A DNA stretch of 64,000 bases from Amphibalanus amphitrite (taxonomy: Eukaryota; Arthropoda; Thecostraca; Balanomorpha; Balanidae): NCBI RefSeq assembly GCF_019059575.1, contig NW_024881565.1, forward strand, positions 1 to 64,000, given 5' to 3'. The notes below the pieces were generated by a model. It saw only the letters and a program-made list of their open reading frames with translations. It had not been told where the DNA came from and did no database searches. The first letter of the stretch is position 1. The number at the start of each line of letters is the position of its first letter. Below, one piece after another: positions 11,181 to 24,146 of the stretch. The position numbers were made by a program, and so were the translations under genes.

Positions 11181-12560
11181 GTTGTGTTGTGACCCTCAGT
11201 ATTTGCTGTAAAATCATGGAAAGAGTATTGGCTACATCAATAATGACCTATCTAGAGGACGCTGAATTACTATCAGAGTATCAACATGGTTTTAGAAAAC
11301 GGTTATCCTGCGAATCACAACTTATTATGCTATATCAGGATTTGATGTCATCAATTGATAAAAGGAAATGTATAGACTTAACATTCATTGATTTCAGTAA
11401 AGCGTTCGATAAAGTTCCCCATAATCTCCTTATGAGTAAGCTTACGTCATATAGATTAGATAAAAATGTCTTAGCATGGATACGCTCGTTCCTGAAAAAC
11501 AGAACCCAGAGGGTTGTAGTAGAAAACTCCTTCTCAGAATCTGTTAATGTATCATCAGGGGTGCCATAAGGTAGTGTCTTAGGTCCAATTTTGTTTATTC
11601 TATATATCAATGATCTTCCTGACCAGATTAACTGTTCAGTACGGCTATTTGCAGATGACCTTGTCATGTACACAGACGTACTCAAAACAGAGCAGAATAG
11701 TCAAGTTCTGCAGAGTAATCTTACAAGGTTAACAGAGTGGTGCCAAAATTCAAAGATGGTGATCAATATAGATAAATGTGCCGTTATGAGAATGTCCAGA
11801 CATAAAGTAACCCTAAACCCAAGGTATACTTTGAATGGAGTAGACCTCAAAGTTGTCCAAGAATATAAGTACCTTGGAGTCTACATATCAAGTAGATGTG
11901 GTTGGCAAAAGCATATTGAATATACTGCCGGAAAGGGAAACCAGATTCTTAGATTTATCAAGAGAAACTTTAAAGATTGCCCTCAATCTGTAAAAGAAAC
12001 AATCGTTGTTATGCTAGTGAGACCCATTTTAGAATACGCGAGCTGTGTGTGGGATTCATGTGGGGAGGCGTTAAAAAACGAAATTGAAATGATTCAACGA
12101 CGAGCAGCTAGATTTGTAATGAATGATTATTCGCGATTTAGTAGTGTTAATGACATGCTGTCAAACATTAGTTGGAAACCGCTAGGTATTAGACGAAAGG
12201 AGTCTCGTTTGTGTTTGCTATATAAACTGTACACTGGCGATATTAAAGTAAACGCTAGTGAAGTTATACGCTCGCCTTGTTACATAGGGAGAAATGATCA
12301 TGCGAAGAAAATAAGGAGGATCCAGTCTACAGTTCTTCCCTATCATCAATCTTTTTTCCAAGAACCATACGTGATTGGAACAATCTTCCCCATAGCGTAT
12401 TATATTCAACTTCCTTTGATGAATTTAGAGAAACAATTTCAGCCTTAAGCTCGTAAGGAGATTAAAGAATGTGATATTTTAGGTTAAGACAGCTAGAAGA
12501 CGGTCTCCTGGTTTGATAAATATGATAAATATAATAGACCTGAGGAATTTGTAAAAACTG
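11180..12560 (+). pseudogene. 5'-truncated CR1/Jockey-group LINE, reverse transcriptase remnant
   Basis: The frame beginning near 11189 encodes the RT core: DFSKAFDKVPHNLL, then SGVP followed by an in-frame TAA where family members have Gln (CAA to TAA), then GPILFILYINDLP and the catalytic FADDLVMY. The frame continues to TAA at 12448 with a LINE C-terminal tail. The endonuclease half is missing. The 3' end has a short tandem tail (GATAAATAT twice, about 12515-12532). Clade assignment is by motif only. Confidence 0.8.
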
Positions 12561-13152
12561 CACAAATGATATTTGCGATAGCAACACCATTACCTAACTA
12601 TAGTCTACATGCTAGCTGTTGTCAAAATGGTGTTTGCTGCTACAAAAACAGCTCATACTGGTATATAGTCACAAACATGTGTGTGTTATGAAAGCTAAAA
12701 TTTAGGAGTGTGTGTGTATGTGTATATGTTTAAGTGCATTTGTGTTTGAGCACATGCAATTGTTAACCCGCGCACCGACGGGGGTCTGCGCCAACTTAGT
12801 TCCGACGGGGGGGGGCGGATAACCGCCCCCCCCCCTGAGATCTCGAGAACGAAGCAAGATAGCGACAAGCGGTAAACGGCATCGGATACGCACGGTCAAG
12901 ATCTACAATTTTTACTAAGGTCATTTTCAGGTCAGGTCAAAGATGACGTCACAGGGGTCGAAAAATGCAAAATGGCGGCGCTAGATATGGAGAGAGTTTT
13001 TCTCGAATAACTTTCGACTTAGTCAAGATAGGAGCAAACTAAGGGCATCATCGTGATCCTCTCGTCAATCCGCATCGAATGATATATATGTTGACCTCGA
13101 AAGGTCAAGGTCAAAGGTTGACATCAGGTCACGTGACCTCGAGGTCATCATG

Positions 13153-15006
13153 CACTGAAAACACTTTGGAAGAACGTTAAGAACGTACAGGGGTATTTAG
13201 ACCCCTGTGGGGTAAAATGTTATGCCACCGTTTTTCAGAACCCCCATGGTTCTTCACGTAGACGGCTTTGCATTCTCATGAAAAGAATCCACACGATTCT
13301 TCCAAAGACTCTTATGAGGTTTAGGGTTTATAATAAGAGCGTTCCTAGCACCTAGATAAGAACCCCAAAGGATCTGTGAAGAAGTCCCTGAGGTTTACAG
13401 GGAAACCACCCTGTGTTCTGAATATCGGTTGTAGAACCCTTTCAGTTCTATTGCAATACCGCAAAATCCCCGTTCATTCGTCTATTGAACCTCCCATGCA
13501 TGGCTATCGACCTGCGCCGTCACATCTGCTTCGCAAACACAGTATTTGATACACCTTAAAATGTATTACCTTCCTCTTTACTCTGAGCAATCAGCCTGCA
13601 AGTCTCCAGTCAGGAACAACCAGCCCGCAACCAGCCCCCCATGCGATCAGCCCGCAACCAGCCCGCATTCAGCCTGCGATCAGCCCGCAATCAGCCTGCA
13701 AGAACGCTTTCCCCTCGGCCGTGTCAGTTGCCTTACACATCCAAGCCAAAGAACTCCAGAGCCTTTCGGGCATGTTTAAATTCAGGTTGATTCCTTCACG
13801 CTCAGGGTTGCTTTCTGTACAAATATGAACACATTTTTAGCTTTAGCAAGTGCATGTTTTCCCAAACACATTATGCGTTATCGCCCATGTCAGCAGCCGG
13901 GTGGCGATATCGCATTCTCCCAAATCACATACAGTTTCTCCTTCCACCACCAGCTTCAAGCCAGCGTTTTCGACGATGTTGACGTCTCCGCGCGCCAGGA
14001 CGCTCTCCTCCTCAGACTCCAGGGCCTCAATCAGAGCGGATATGGCCTCGTCCCTAGAATGAAGAGTCGGGCGGATGCGTTATTCAACAGGCAGGGAGTA
14101 AAGAAACTTAGATTGACTTCAGAGACCATGAGCCTACTCCAAAAATAAAATAATGCACTTAACATATAAAGTGCAGCTAGATAAAATATTGCACTTATCA
14201 GCAAGAACATGTTTATTAAAATTAGCCAAATTTATACCTAAATCAGTTGACCCCAAAATGGCAAGCTGATTCTGTTCCTGATTTATCTTCATTTGGAAGA
14301 TTTGTCTAAATACCACATGCATAATTTAAGCTATGGGGCATTTATACAACATATAAATACTTACTGCATTGATTGGTCTTGCATATGAATTTTCTCCATC
14401 CAATGCATTCATCCATGCATTTGAAGAGCGTTGTGATATTGCTTATCATTGTCAACCACAAGTAATATAAATAATACACAACACTTGACAAGCCAAAAAT
14501 TAACCTTATTTCAGTTCTTCAATATTCGATTACTTGCCATTCACCCAATCTTGCACCAGCCGCTCGTCACTGCACAAAGCGTGATACAACGCGATCGAAA
14601 AATGGCGATCGCTTCCGGTGGACGCTAGAACGTGGTACCGCGGGCGTGGTCTTGATCAAAGCCATTACACTGATTAAACCACAACTCCTTCTTCTTAAAC
14701 CCGATGCTAGTTCGTGCAAAACCTTCAAAGGGTTTATCTTTCGCGCGCTTTGTGTGACGTAATATCACGTGACTAGGGAGAACGAAGAAGAACCGGTGTT
14801 GGTCGAGTTGAAGCCCCCTGGGGCCGCTAAGACTGCACGCGAAGAAGCAGCACGTGTCTTCGGTCTATGTGAAACACTGTGTGTGTTCTTCATGAACCAG
14901 ACGTTCTACTTCGCCTCTAAGCCAGTTTACCCTAATACCCAAAAAACCTAAGTGTGGAATATTTTAAGATGCGTTTGCATTACGTTCTTTCAACTTGTTT
15001 TCAGTG
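13153..15006. mobile_element. CACTA (CMC)-like non-autonomous element, 1854 bp
   Basis: Begins CACTGAAAACA and ends TGTTTTCAGTG; an AAGAACGT block follows at both ends. Flanked by the dinucleotide TG (13151-13152 and 15007-15008). Uninterrupted relatives at 9865-9880 and 35870-35885 carry the joined site ATCATGTATATCATTCG or its complement, so the insertion borders are confirmed. CACTG/CACTA ends with a 2-3 bp TSD are typical of CACTA/EnSpm. No transposase frame. It holds short Gln/Pro-type repeats (13610-13700) and a coding-like block at 13843-14053. Confidence 0.8.
13843..14053 (-). other. Exon-like open segment carried by the CACTA-like element
   Basis: On the minus strand a pyrimidine-containing acceptor TTCATTCTAG precedes an open frame of about 70 codons with balanced acidic/hydrophobic composition (SALIEALESEEES, VLARGDVNIVENAGLKLV, GETVCDLGE) and GC-rich third positions unlike the AT-rich flanks; it ends at TAA 13843. 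I do not recognise the protein. It could be a captured host exon or a remnant of the element's own gene. Confidence 0.35.
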
Positions 15007-15762
15007 TGTATATCATTCGATGCGTCTTGACGAGCTGAACACAATGAGACCATCCACGCGGCTGTATCTTGTTCCTGTACGGAGTTATTGGCCAAAAACC
15101 TTTGGTGACCTTTGATGACGTCACATGACCTCACAGCTGCTCAACAGCAAAACAGACCTCAAGGTAGTGAAGGTTGATCGTATATGAAGTCATGTATGGT
15201 ATATGGGGCCATTCCGACCCGTTTTAGTGGTAAAAATAGGGAGTTGATTTTTCCCCCATTGACTTATAATGGGGAGGTCGCGAAATTGACCTGACCTTAG
15301 GTCACCGATATCAAAATTCCGAGATATACAAATTGTAGTTACTTATGACCTTATAACATCCTGCGACTTTCAAAGGCCTCCGACATCTACTGTAGCTCTG
15401 GCACGGTGACAAAGTTGCAAAAAAAGTGAATTGAGGTTGGGTCATTCAAAGTGACCTGGTGACCTGACCTTAAAAGGTAGGAGGTTCAAACTTGCACACC
15501 ATGTGTAAAATTGATGAGGGAATAGTCATACCAAATTTCGCGGCGCTACGCGCCGCGGTTTTCCCGCTATCCGCGAAAAACCTCAGGGGGGGCGGATATC
15601 CGCCCCCCCCCCGTCGGTGCGCGGGTTAAAAGTGTTGCATGATTGTGCAAGTGTGTTGCAACTTGCACCTCATCACCAGGGCCAATTGGCATTTGTGATG
15701 TCAGATACATGAATACAATACAGTTATTTGACCTCTAATGTGTAACGCTGCCTGACCTGATT

Positions 15763-17453
15763 TTGACTGTGGGCCGGCTGAGTGCGTCGGGGGCCGTCGG
15801 GGTCGATGGCATCCCGATCACTGCGATCAGGAGCTGTCTCCCTGCAGTCGGTCCACTCATCCTTCATCTAATCAACACATCCATCTCCACCCATACGTTT
15901 CCTGACGAATGGAAAGTTGCCCATGTGACACCCATTCACAAATCTGGAGACCCTAACCAACCTGGCAACTATCGTCCTATTTCTATCCTTCCAGCTCTCT
16001 CTAAAATCCTTGAAAAGGTTGTGTGCTCTCAGCTCACCTCCTACCTCATCACTAACCACATCCTCTCCCCATCCCAGTATGCCTATCGCCCATCCCACTC
16101 CACTGAAGATGCCATACTCGACATTGTCGAATGGGCGGCTCGCAGGGTCGATGGCGGCCACGTTGCGGCGGTGACGTCAGTATAGACCTGAGCAAGGCAT
16201 TCGACAGTGTCGATCACTCGTTGCTTCTGAACAAGCTCGAGTGGTATGGCATCTCCATCCCGCTGGTTCAGCAGCTACTTCTCTGGCCGTTCCCAACTTG
16301 TCCGCTCCTCGACGGCACTCCCACTCTCCCACGGCGTCCCCCAGGGGTCCATAGTGGGCCCCATCCTCTTCCTCACCTTCGTCAACGACCTAACCTCTTT
16401 CCTCCCCCATGGCCGCCTCATATCCTACGCGGATGACACCCAAATCCTGGACTCAGCACCCTCCAAGCCCGATGACATCCAAGTGCTGAATTCCCGGGCC
16501 GAGGAGAACATCCAACACCTTCATAACTGGTTTAGCTTGAACAGTTTGAAAATGAATGGAGAAAAAACTGTAAAAACATGTTTCACTCTTTTTGGGACGC
16601 AAAATTCTGTTGATAAAGTGAAGGACTTTGTCCTCAGAGTAAACGACGTAGATATTCGGCCAGCGAAAAATATCAAAGTGCTGGGTGTTCTCCTTGACCA
16701 AACCCTGAGCTGGGAGCCACACATATCCTCCATCATTCGGCGAACCAATGCAATCCTCGTGTCACTCTTCAAAATTCGTCACCACCTCTCTCCTGACATC
16801 CTCAAAATCCTTGTCCAAGCCCACGTCCTTCCCCACCTCCAGTACTGTTCATCAGTCTGGGGTGGTGCATCCAAAACCTGCCTGGATCGACTGCAGAAGG
16901 TGGTGCATTTTGCGGCACGGTTGGTCTCCGGCCTCCGCAAATATGACCACGTAACCCCTGCTCTCGCTGCGCTCGGCTGGCCCAGCGTGCAGGAGATGAT
17001 CGCGCGTCGTGATGCGTTCAATGTGCACCGTGCTCTGTTCGCCGCCGCTGCCCCCGAGTCGTTGCGAGCTATGTTTCCCTCACGCGCTTCCGTCTCCGAG
17101 AGGGCAACGCGCGCCGTCACCGCGGGCCCGGCGGTGATCGAGTTGCCCCGAGTTCGCCTGGCGGTGGCCAGGCGGCAGTTTCCCTACCGAGCTGCCGCAG
17201 CTTGGAACGGCTTGCCGCGGGAGGTAGCGGCGACCGCCTCAAGGCGACAGCTGATGGAGCATTTTAAAGTGCAACATTGATTGACTTATACTCTTTTATT
17301 CTTTGCATGTTTGTGCCGATATATGTGTGTACCTATGTGTTTTTTAGCATAGTTTTTTTAGCAATGTGATATTTACATGTACTGACTGGGCCGTAATAGC
17401 CACTCTGTTGGAAAAGCCCTAATAAACGAATACGAATACGAATACGAATACTC
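15763..17453 (+). pseudogene. 5'-truncated, frameshifted LINE of the same family as 52480-55755
   Basis: RT blocks in order: [69 protein letters not shown], and catalytic SYADDTQ. At least two frameshifts, around 16185 and 16250, break the frame. The second half is open to TGA at 17280. The 3' end carries the hexamer tail GAATAC repeated about four times (17425-17453). The endonuclease is absent. Confidence 0.85.
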
Positions 17454-18424
17454 TATGGCCTCAAATAGAAAATGTTTTTGACGGATAATTCTCCATAGAT
17501 GGTTTTCAATAGCATGCCTTCTACTCGATTTTACAACACATTTCTTGAAATGCCTGTAAACGATGAGAATTTGACCTTTGACCTGACCTGTGACGTCATC
17601 GGTTGGACCGAGGTCAATAAAATTGGGTCACAAGAAAGTTTCCTTGCATGGCTCTCGCCGCCGGACTGGTAGACTGTGCCGGCACAGGACGGTTCGGTCT
17701 TTGTTAGAGATGTCATTCGGATACCAACTTTTTGTATAGGTAACTGATATCAAACCGATACTAACGTTGGATTTGGTATTTCAATCCTAATACCTATTTT
17801 CGTATTTTGTTGGTATTATGAATCCTCGCGAATGTATCCAACGTGTCTGTGAATTTGGTAAATAGTTGGTATTAAGTTGGCTCGGTTTCGGTAATTTCCC
17901 AATGTCATGGTTTTGGTTGGTATTTCGTTTGGTATCCCGTATCGGAAACCTGATTTTCTGTAATTGACGTCACTACTGTCTTTGCATTGCGTGGCTTACC
18001 ACTACTAGTGGTCGATTCACGTCAAAATACCTTTGAAGACGAAATGTACGTGCAATCATAAGGAAATACGAAAATCAGTTGATACCATTTTGAGTTACGA
18101 GGGTGTAAACGCAAAATTGTGACTGAAACGCTTCCCTCGTTGGTGATCCCCGCTTTAGCCCGAACGCATCTAGCAGAGTTCTAATTGCCGTTATTACGGC
18201 TGTATTAGCTGGAGATTGTCAACATATGCTAAAAAATTGTGGGTGCTGTCATATGGTGAGAGAAATAAGAAAATCGGCGGCAATTCTAAATTCTTTGAGT
18301 TATGGGCGTATAAACACAAAATAGTCCCTCATATGGCAAATTGGCCCCGTTTGAGCTCAGTTGACCTTGAAGATAGATACCTACCTACATAGTGCTATGA
18401 AATCAACACCCAATAGAGTTTCCC
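17454..18424. other. Non-coding; starts with a fragment of an AGGTCA-rich element
   Basis: 17455-17650 matches 38790-38990 (TGAAATGCCTGTAAACG, GACCTGTGACGTCATCGGTT). From 17700 to 18424 I see no gene or clear repeat. Confidence 0.5.
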
Positions 18425-18479
18425 ATCGCCCCCAGGGGCGGATCCAAGGGGGGGGGTCACATGGGTCATGGCCCCCCCC

Positions 18480-19139
18480 TTGAGGCCCGGGGGCCCAAAG
18501 ACCTGCCAGGGGCACCACCGGCCTATCAGGGGTATCACAGTCCTGACGGGCACCACAGGACCGCCAGGGGCACTACAGGCCTAGCAGGGACACCACGGGC
18601 CTGGTGCCCCTGGGCCCTGACAGGACTGTAACGCCCCTGACAAGCCTGAAGTGTCCCCGGCAGGCACGTGGTGCCCCTGACAGGCCTGAGGCGCCCCTGC
18701 AAGGCCGGTGGTGCCCCTGGCAGGCCTGTGGTGTCCATGGCAGGCCTGTGGTGCCCTTGCTAGGCCTCTGGTGCCCCTGACAGGCTTGTAATGCCCCTGG
18801 AAGGACTGTGGTGCCCCTGGGCCCTGACAAGCCTGAGGTGCCCCTGACAGGCCAGTGGTGCCCTTGCTAGGCCAGTGGTGCCCCTGGCAGGCCTCTGGTG
18901 CCCCTGACAGGCTTGCGGTGCCCTTGGAAGGACTGTGGTGTCCCTGGGCCCTGACAAGCCTGAGGTGCCCCTGACAGGCCCGTGGTGCCCTTGTTAGGCC
19001 TGTGGTGCCCCTGACAGGCCTCTGGTGCCCTTGCTAGGCCGCTGGTGCCCCTGGCAGGCCTCTGGTGCCCTTGCTAGGCCGCTGGTACCCCTGCGCCCGG
19101 AGAGGACTGGTGCCCCTGAAAAGTCTGAAGTGCCCCTCG
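18480..19139. repeat. Minisatellite, 20-bp unit, inside hAT 2
   Basis: Degenerate tandem copies of about 20 bp (GGTGCCCCTGACAGGCCTGT). Continues at 20541-21330 beyond the Transib-like insertion. No gene; long frames are repeat translations. Confidence 0.85.
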
Positions 19140-20540
19140 CACAGTGGGCCAGGCGCATCAAAAAAGCGGAATTAAGTCGAAAATCAACTTCGGTGAAATT
19201 CCTGTAATTATGGGATAGAGTATTGTAAAAATGTCCAAAGTTTCCGAATAAGCAAGTTTCCTTTCCCCAATGTCAAGGCAGATAATGCTATAACGTCGCA
19301 AAGTAGGACTTACCGACTGGAGATGGAAATGACTGCTGTGTACCATATTCCGTTCCCCCGATTCAAAAGCTCTCAGCGTAAAATTATTAAAGTTATTCCG
19401 TACAAAATAGCTTTAAAAAAACAGCAAGTATTTCTGCGCATGTTTCTCGTACTCAAGTTCCCGGGAACTATTTCATGCTTACTAGTGCTTACTAGTAGCG
19501 GTGGGGTTTACAGTGCCTGTTCGGAACCGTGGTAGTGCAACGACGCAATGAATTTATATAAGGATATAAAGAAAACGTCACCGAACAACACGAAGATATT
19601 TGCTGCCTGACTTTCCTCAAGGTGTATAGCTTGCTGCCCAATGCAAATATTTTGCGCATTTTTGCGCGAAATGGACAAATAAGGGTTTAACCCTCGCCGG
19701 CATAGGCCGTTTTGCATGCCTCGACGGCACAGGGGGATGCGACCCTCCTCGCGTTTGGCCCCTAATTGAGCTAGAGCCTCGCGGAAAAAACCATCGTGTA
19801 GGTCGTCACGAGACGAAGCCAACGGTACCCGGTTTTAAGGTCATAGGTCAAATGGTGACCTCTGAGGTCAGGTCAATGGCCGAAAGTCGGGACCTGTTAG
19901 AACGTCGTATAGTGTGGCTGCTAAGGGGTTTTTCGGGATGCTAATCACGAATATCATGTTAGTTTTGATCACAGATGATGTCTTCATGCATTTAGGCCAG
20001 GTCGGGTCAGCTCAGGTCAGGTCAACCAGTATGGATCCTGCCGGGTATTCGTAGTAGGTGTCAACCCGCCTCTGACAGCTTCGTAACATGTTACGAAGGC
20101 ACCAAAACTACTTCGTAAATGTTCGAATGGTTCCTAAATTCGAATTCAGCTCCAAAAACTAGCCCAAAAACATGTAAAACTCGAAAAAGTGAACCGAGGT
20201 CATCGAAGGTCAATGACCTGACCTGACCTTCAGGTGACCTTTACACCCACCCTAATGCATGGGACCAACATCATATCACATGTTTGAACGCTTGAAACCA
20301 CGAAAAGACTGCAAACGCGCGGCCAATGCGGCATAGTGCCCGCCTGTCCCAGGCATATGTGCAGCGCAGAAATTAAATAATGACGTCATAGGTCAGTGAC
20401 CTAGCGTAACCAATCGAATTTGAAAATGGATATCGGATTCGGCTTTAGCATGATATTTTACCCTGTAACGAATCATTTTTGGCACCGCAGCTGTGCTCAT
20501 TGATTTAATTCCGCTTTTTTGAAGCGCCTGGCCCACTGTG
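19140..20540. mobile_element. Transib-like non-autonomous element, copy 1 (1401 bp)
   Basis: Starts CACAGTGGGCCAGGCGC and ends with its complement GCGCCTGGCCCACTGTG; terminal identity extends over about 35 bp with one mismatch. Flanked by the 5-bp duplication CCTCG (19135-19139, 20541-20545). A 5-bp GC-rich TSD and CAC-initial heptamer ends are hallmarks of Transib, the RAG1-related superfamily. The interior contains a piggyBac-like MITE that starts at TTAA 19687 but lacks its right end. No transposase. Nearly identical to 60489-61890. Confidence 0.85.
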
Positions 20541-21330
20541 CCTCGGCAGGCCCGTGGTGCCCCTGACAGGCCCAAGGTACCCCTGCGAGGCCGGTGGTGC
20601 CCCTGGCAGACCTCTGGTGCCCCTGGCAGGTCTGTGGTGCCCCTGGCAGGTCTGTGGCGCCCCTGGCAGACCTGTGTTGACTGGTGCCCCTGCTAGGTCG
20701 CTTGTGCCCCTCACAGACCTGTGGTGCCCCTGGGCCTTGACAAGCCTGAGATGCCTGGCTATGACAGGCTCGTGGTGCCCCTGATAGACCAGTGGTGCCC
20801 TTGCTAGGCCTGTAGTGCCCCTGGCAGGCCTCTGGTGCCCCTGCTACCCCTGCGTCCGGAGAGGCCTATGGTGCCCCTGAAAAGCCTGAAGTGCCTCTCG
20901 ACATGCCCGTGGTGCCCCTGGGCCCTGACAGGCCCAAGTTACCCCTGCGAGGTCGGTGGTGCTCCTGGCAGGCCTCTGGTGCCCCTGGCAGGTCTGTGGT
21001 GCCCCTGGCAGGCCTGTGTTGACTGGTGCCCCTGCTAGGCCGCTGGTGCCCCTCACAGGCCTGCGGTGCCCCTGGAAGGACTGTGGTGCCCCTGCCCCTA
21101 GGGGTGCTCATGGGCCCAACAGGCCCGTTGTGCCCCTGACAGGCCTGTCGTGTATACTTGCTAGACCTGTGGTGCCCCTGCTTCCTGGCAGGCCTGTGGT
21201 GCCCCTGGCGGGCCTGTGGCGCCCCTACAAGGCCGTAGGTGCCCCTGACAGGTTTGTGGTGTCCCTGGAAGGACTTTGGTGCCCCTGACAACTGACAAGC
21301 CTGAAGTGTCGAGGACAGACGCTTTAGACG
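20541..21330. repeat. Minisatellite continuation in hAT 2
   Basis: Same 20-bp unit as 18480-19139, including exact runs such as TGGTGCCCCTGGCAGGTCTG near 20630-20660. Confidence 0.85.
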
Positions 21331-21649
21331 CCAGGGTCAAGTTCGTCGGACTGACAACGATTTGCTTACCTGATAACGTTCCTGGTAAGTACTCACTACT
21401 CAGCGTCCACAACATATATACACATAGCACATTCATATATACTTGCTTACAATTGGTAAATGAGGTTGTGGCTAAGAGTTAAGATACTGACTAAAAATAA
21501 AAAATAAAAATAAAAACTGAAAATGGGGGCACCACCAAAATGAAGTGGACGAAATCCGTTGAGTTTTTAATTTTGGGTATAGGTAGGGGCACCACTTCGA
21601 TTCATGACCCTCCCCTTGGAGTTTTCCTGGATCCGCCCCTGATCGCCCC

Positions 21650-22589
21650 AACCCTCCTCCTAATTTCGTGAATTTAGCAATTCCTTAGGAGCTGAGATCT
21701 TAGGGGGGGGGGGCGACATTCGTCCCAACCGCATTCCACCAGGCGTAGTTCTCGCAACCCTTCCACTGCGCGTGTCATTTGTTACCCATAAAAAATATCG
21801 CAGCATTCCCAATCAGCCACGTGGTCATTGGAGTGGAGATGAAACTAAGATGACAAAACTCCCGAATTCTGACAGCCTGTAGTATGAACATATATGGGTC
21901 ACTCGACGTCATGTCGGTCACCTCATTACATTCGAAGCGATGAAAACTGCTTACTCAGTGGCAAAGATGATCTTATCATTCTAATTCACCTCAAGCAAAC
22001 GTGAAACGCAGTCGTCACTTTATACCTGTTTTGCATGGTGCTAACTGCTATGGTTAGAGTCTGTATGTTGGGCGTTCAGGGCAGCGTCGTAAATGGCGTA
22101 ACTGCTAACCATGGACTTGGACAGTTGTTATCAACCCAGTTTTTCGTTTGTAAATTGCGGCTATCAAATTGCAAAGTCTGATGCAGAGCGTCTCCATGTT
22201 GCGCCTTGCACGATGCCGTAGGTAGGTATACGCATGCAGGGTGTGAGCCGTAGAAGTGGTAGACTACGCTGTATCGTTTACTATCAACACATTTGTTGGT
22301 AACGCAACACGTGTCAACAGTCATAAACCAAACGAGTGTTTTTCTCGTATATTGAATTTTGCATTTCTTTGTAACCTCACGTCAAGGTATACAAAGTGTT
22401 CACCTGTCACCAGATTATTGCTCTCACGAAGATATTGCTGTGTCTTCTGAATTCATCATGCCATGAGTGCACAATTCATGTTTACATATAGCGGGTATCT
22501 CTTCGTACATTGGGCATTAATTTGTCATGTAATCGAATCCATTGACCTCTAATAAGTACTTGTTAGTACTTAGTAAGTACTAAGTACTT
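21650..22589. other. Intergenic, no feature recognised
   Basis: Mixed-composition sequence to the right of hAT 2. A G run occurs at 21702-21711. No gene, RNA or clear repeat border was seen. Confidence 0.5.
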
Positions 22590-23765
22590 TTAACCCGGCA
22601 GGCGGTGGGCCTACCAGCCACCTTCCGCGCGGTGGGGGGGGGGACTTTTTTGCCCCCCCCCCGTATCTCCGAAACTACTGGACGGATCCGGAAAATTCAA
22701 ACGGCGTTCGATAGCCCTGTCAAATTTGTCGAAGGAAACCAAGTTTCATTGACCTCGGGGTCACCGATGACGTCACAGGTCAGGTCAAAGATAAAATGTT
22801 TCACCGTTCACGGGGCCTCTAGGGAAAGCGCTATCACCGAGTAAAACGCATTTTGTCGAAAATCAGCGATAAGGCGTCAGTTGTCTAGTACATATGTTGC
22901 TGTTAGAGGTCACTGGTCATACCAGGTCAGGTCACAGGTCAGGTCACCAAAGGTCACCAAGGGTCACCACATGAGCCCAACTTTACTAAGGTTATGCGAT
23001 GCATGTTTTATGGCCAGTTTTTCATTTCCAACTCAATGGTGCTGGTTATAAGACCATCAGGTACGGTTTAGGTCACTTTCTGGTGGAGGTCAGGTCAAGG
23101 TCAGGTCAAAAAAGGTCAAATTTCAAAGTTGATATTTTTGCATAAAATGGGTATCGATTCGATGCAGCTCGTCACGGGGAGTCTAATGGTGGTCTTTGTT
23201 TTGCGCTTCGAGGTCTAGAATTGCTAAAAATTGAGTTTGAAAATTTGACGTCATCAATTTTGAACAGTTTTTTTCGCTATAACTTGGCCAAAAAAGAGGT
23301 ATCAATCTCAAATTTGGTATGTAGATAGAAGGCGGTAGGGGCTATCACATATATTCCGGTTTTTTCGAAAATCAAAAAACTTTTTGGATTTTTTGGCTAT
23401 TATATTCAAAAAATATATTTTTTAATTTTTGGGGGTCAAATTCCAAAAAATTCGAAAAACCGAAATAGCAGTTTTGTAGTCCTTTTAATTCCACACCTTT
23501 TATGTCAAAAAAAAAAACATTTTTCTGTATCTGTAAAGCTGTAGGCCTGACAGCTCTTCCCGCGAAACCTTTTTTTGGGTCGAAAATGGCAAACATGACG
23601 TCACTCTGACGTCATTAGCGGCCAACCTATCATAGCCTTTGGAAAAATTTTTGGTCACCATGTGCGCTAGCTGCTCCCGGGAGGGTACTGAAAGTTTGGT
23701 GACGATCGGCGCAGCGGTTCTCGAGATATATCGAAAAAACTAAAGAGAGGGCAAAAAAATGCCCC
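22590..23765. mobile_element. piggyBac-like element, right end lost
   Basis: TTAA at 22590-22593 followed by CCCGGCAGGCGGTGGG; the word GCGGTGGG recurs at 22629-22638 before the G run (long-end type). The interior matches 48747-49950 in the same orientation. It ends abruptly near 23765, where it joins a fragment of another MITE. Confidence 0.7.
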
Positions 23766-24146
23766 GGTTTATTCCCCGGTTTTCAAGATATTAGACTTTT
23801 ACTTTTGTTTACTTTTTTGGGATCTCCGCTGTTCCTAGCGACTTCTTTTGGAAGTGCGTCGTTCGCGGCAGATGTTGCGCGCAAATAGCATACACCACCA
23901 CTGCTTTACAAAGATGTTAGTATAAGGTTTTAAAATCGTTAGATCACCGCTGACGTCACAAATTCTAAGGGGGCATCTCAATGCATTAGCCCCTTAGAAT
24001 CCGAAAACTGCAAGTTTGAAATTCCATATCTCCGAATTAAAGCATTTTTCGATGTTGTGAGTGCCCAAACCGGTATTTGCAGGCCATGGCCGCCAATTTG
24101 GCTATCTCAACTCAAAACTAATGTTAAGGTGGGATGGTCACTTTAA
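23766..24146. mobile_element. Fragment of the AGGGACCC-ended MITE
   Basis: Matches the right two-thirds of 10590-11072 (CAAGATATTAGACTTTTAC, GGGGGCATCTCAATGCATT) and ends in AAGGTGGGATGGTCACTTTAA. Its terminal TTAA is shared with the next element. Confidence 0.75.

Larger units (their letters stand above)
12763..15629. mobile_element. piggyBac-like MITE interrupted by a CACTA-like element
   Basis: TTAA at 12763-12766 and 15626-15629. Perfect ends CCCGCGCACCGACGGG. The left end carries the word CCGACGGG twice; the right end once. Without the 1854-bp insertion and its 2-bp duplication it would be 1011 bp. Its interior is the reverse complement of that in 9261-10255, though its end words differ. 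Confidence 0.85.
18433..21641. mobile_element. hAT-like element 2 (non-autonomous, 3.2 kb)
   Basis: Termini CAGGGGCGGATCCAAGG at 18433 and CCTGGATCCGCCCCTG ending at 21641. Perfect 8-bp TSD ATCGCCCC (18425-18432, 21642-21649). Contains a 20-bp-unit minisatellite interrupted by Transib-like copy 1. A plus-strand exon-like stretch ends near 21381 at donor CCTG|GTAAGTAC. No transposase. Confidence 0.88.

Noticed and set aside
18535..21291. Repetitive CQGH/RPAR proteins on both strands
   Set aside because: Translations of the 20-bp minisatellite in hAT 2.
20541..21330. CRISPR-like regular array
   Set aside because: Units are directly tandem without unique spacers, in a eukaryotic TE; it is a minisatellite.
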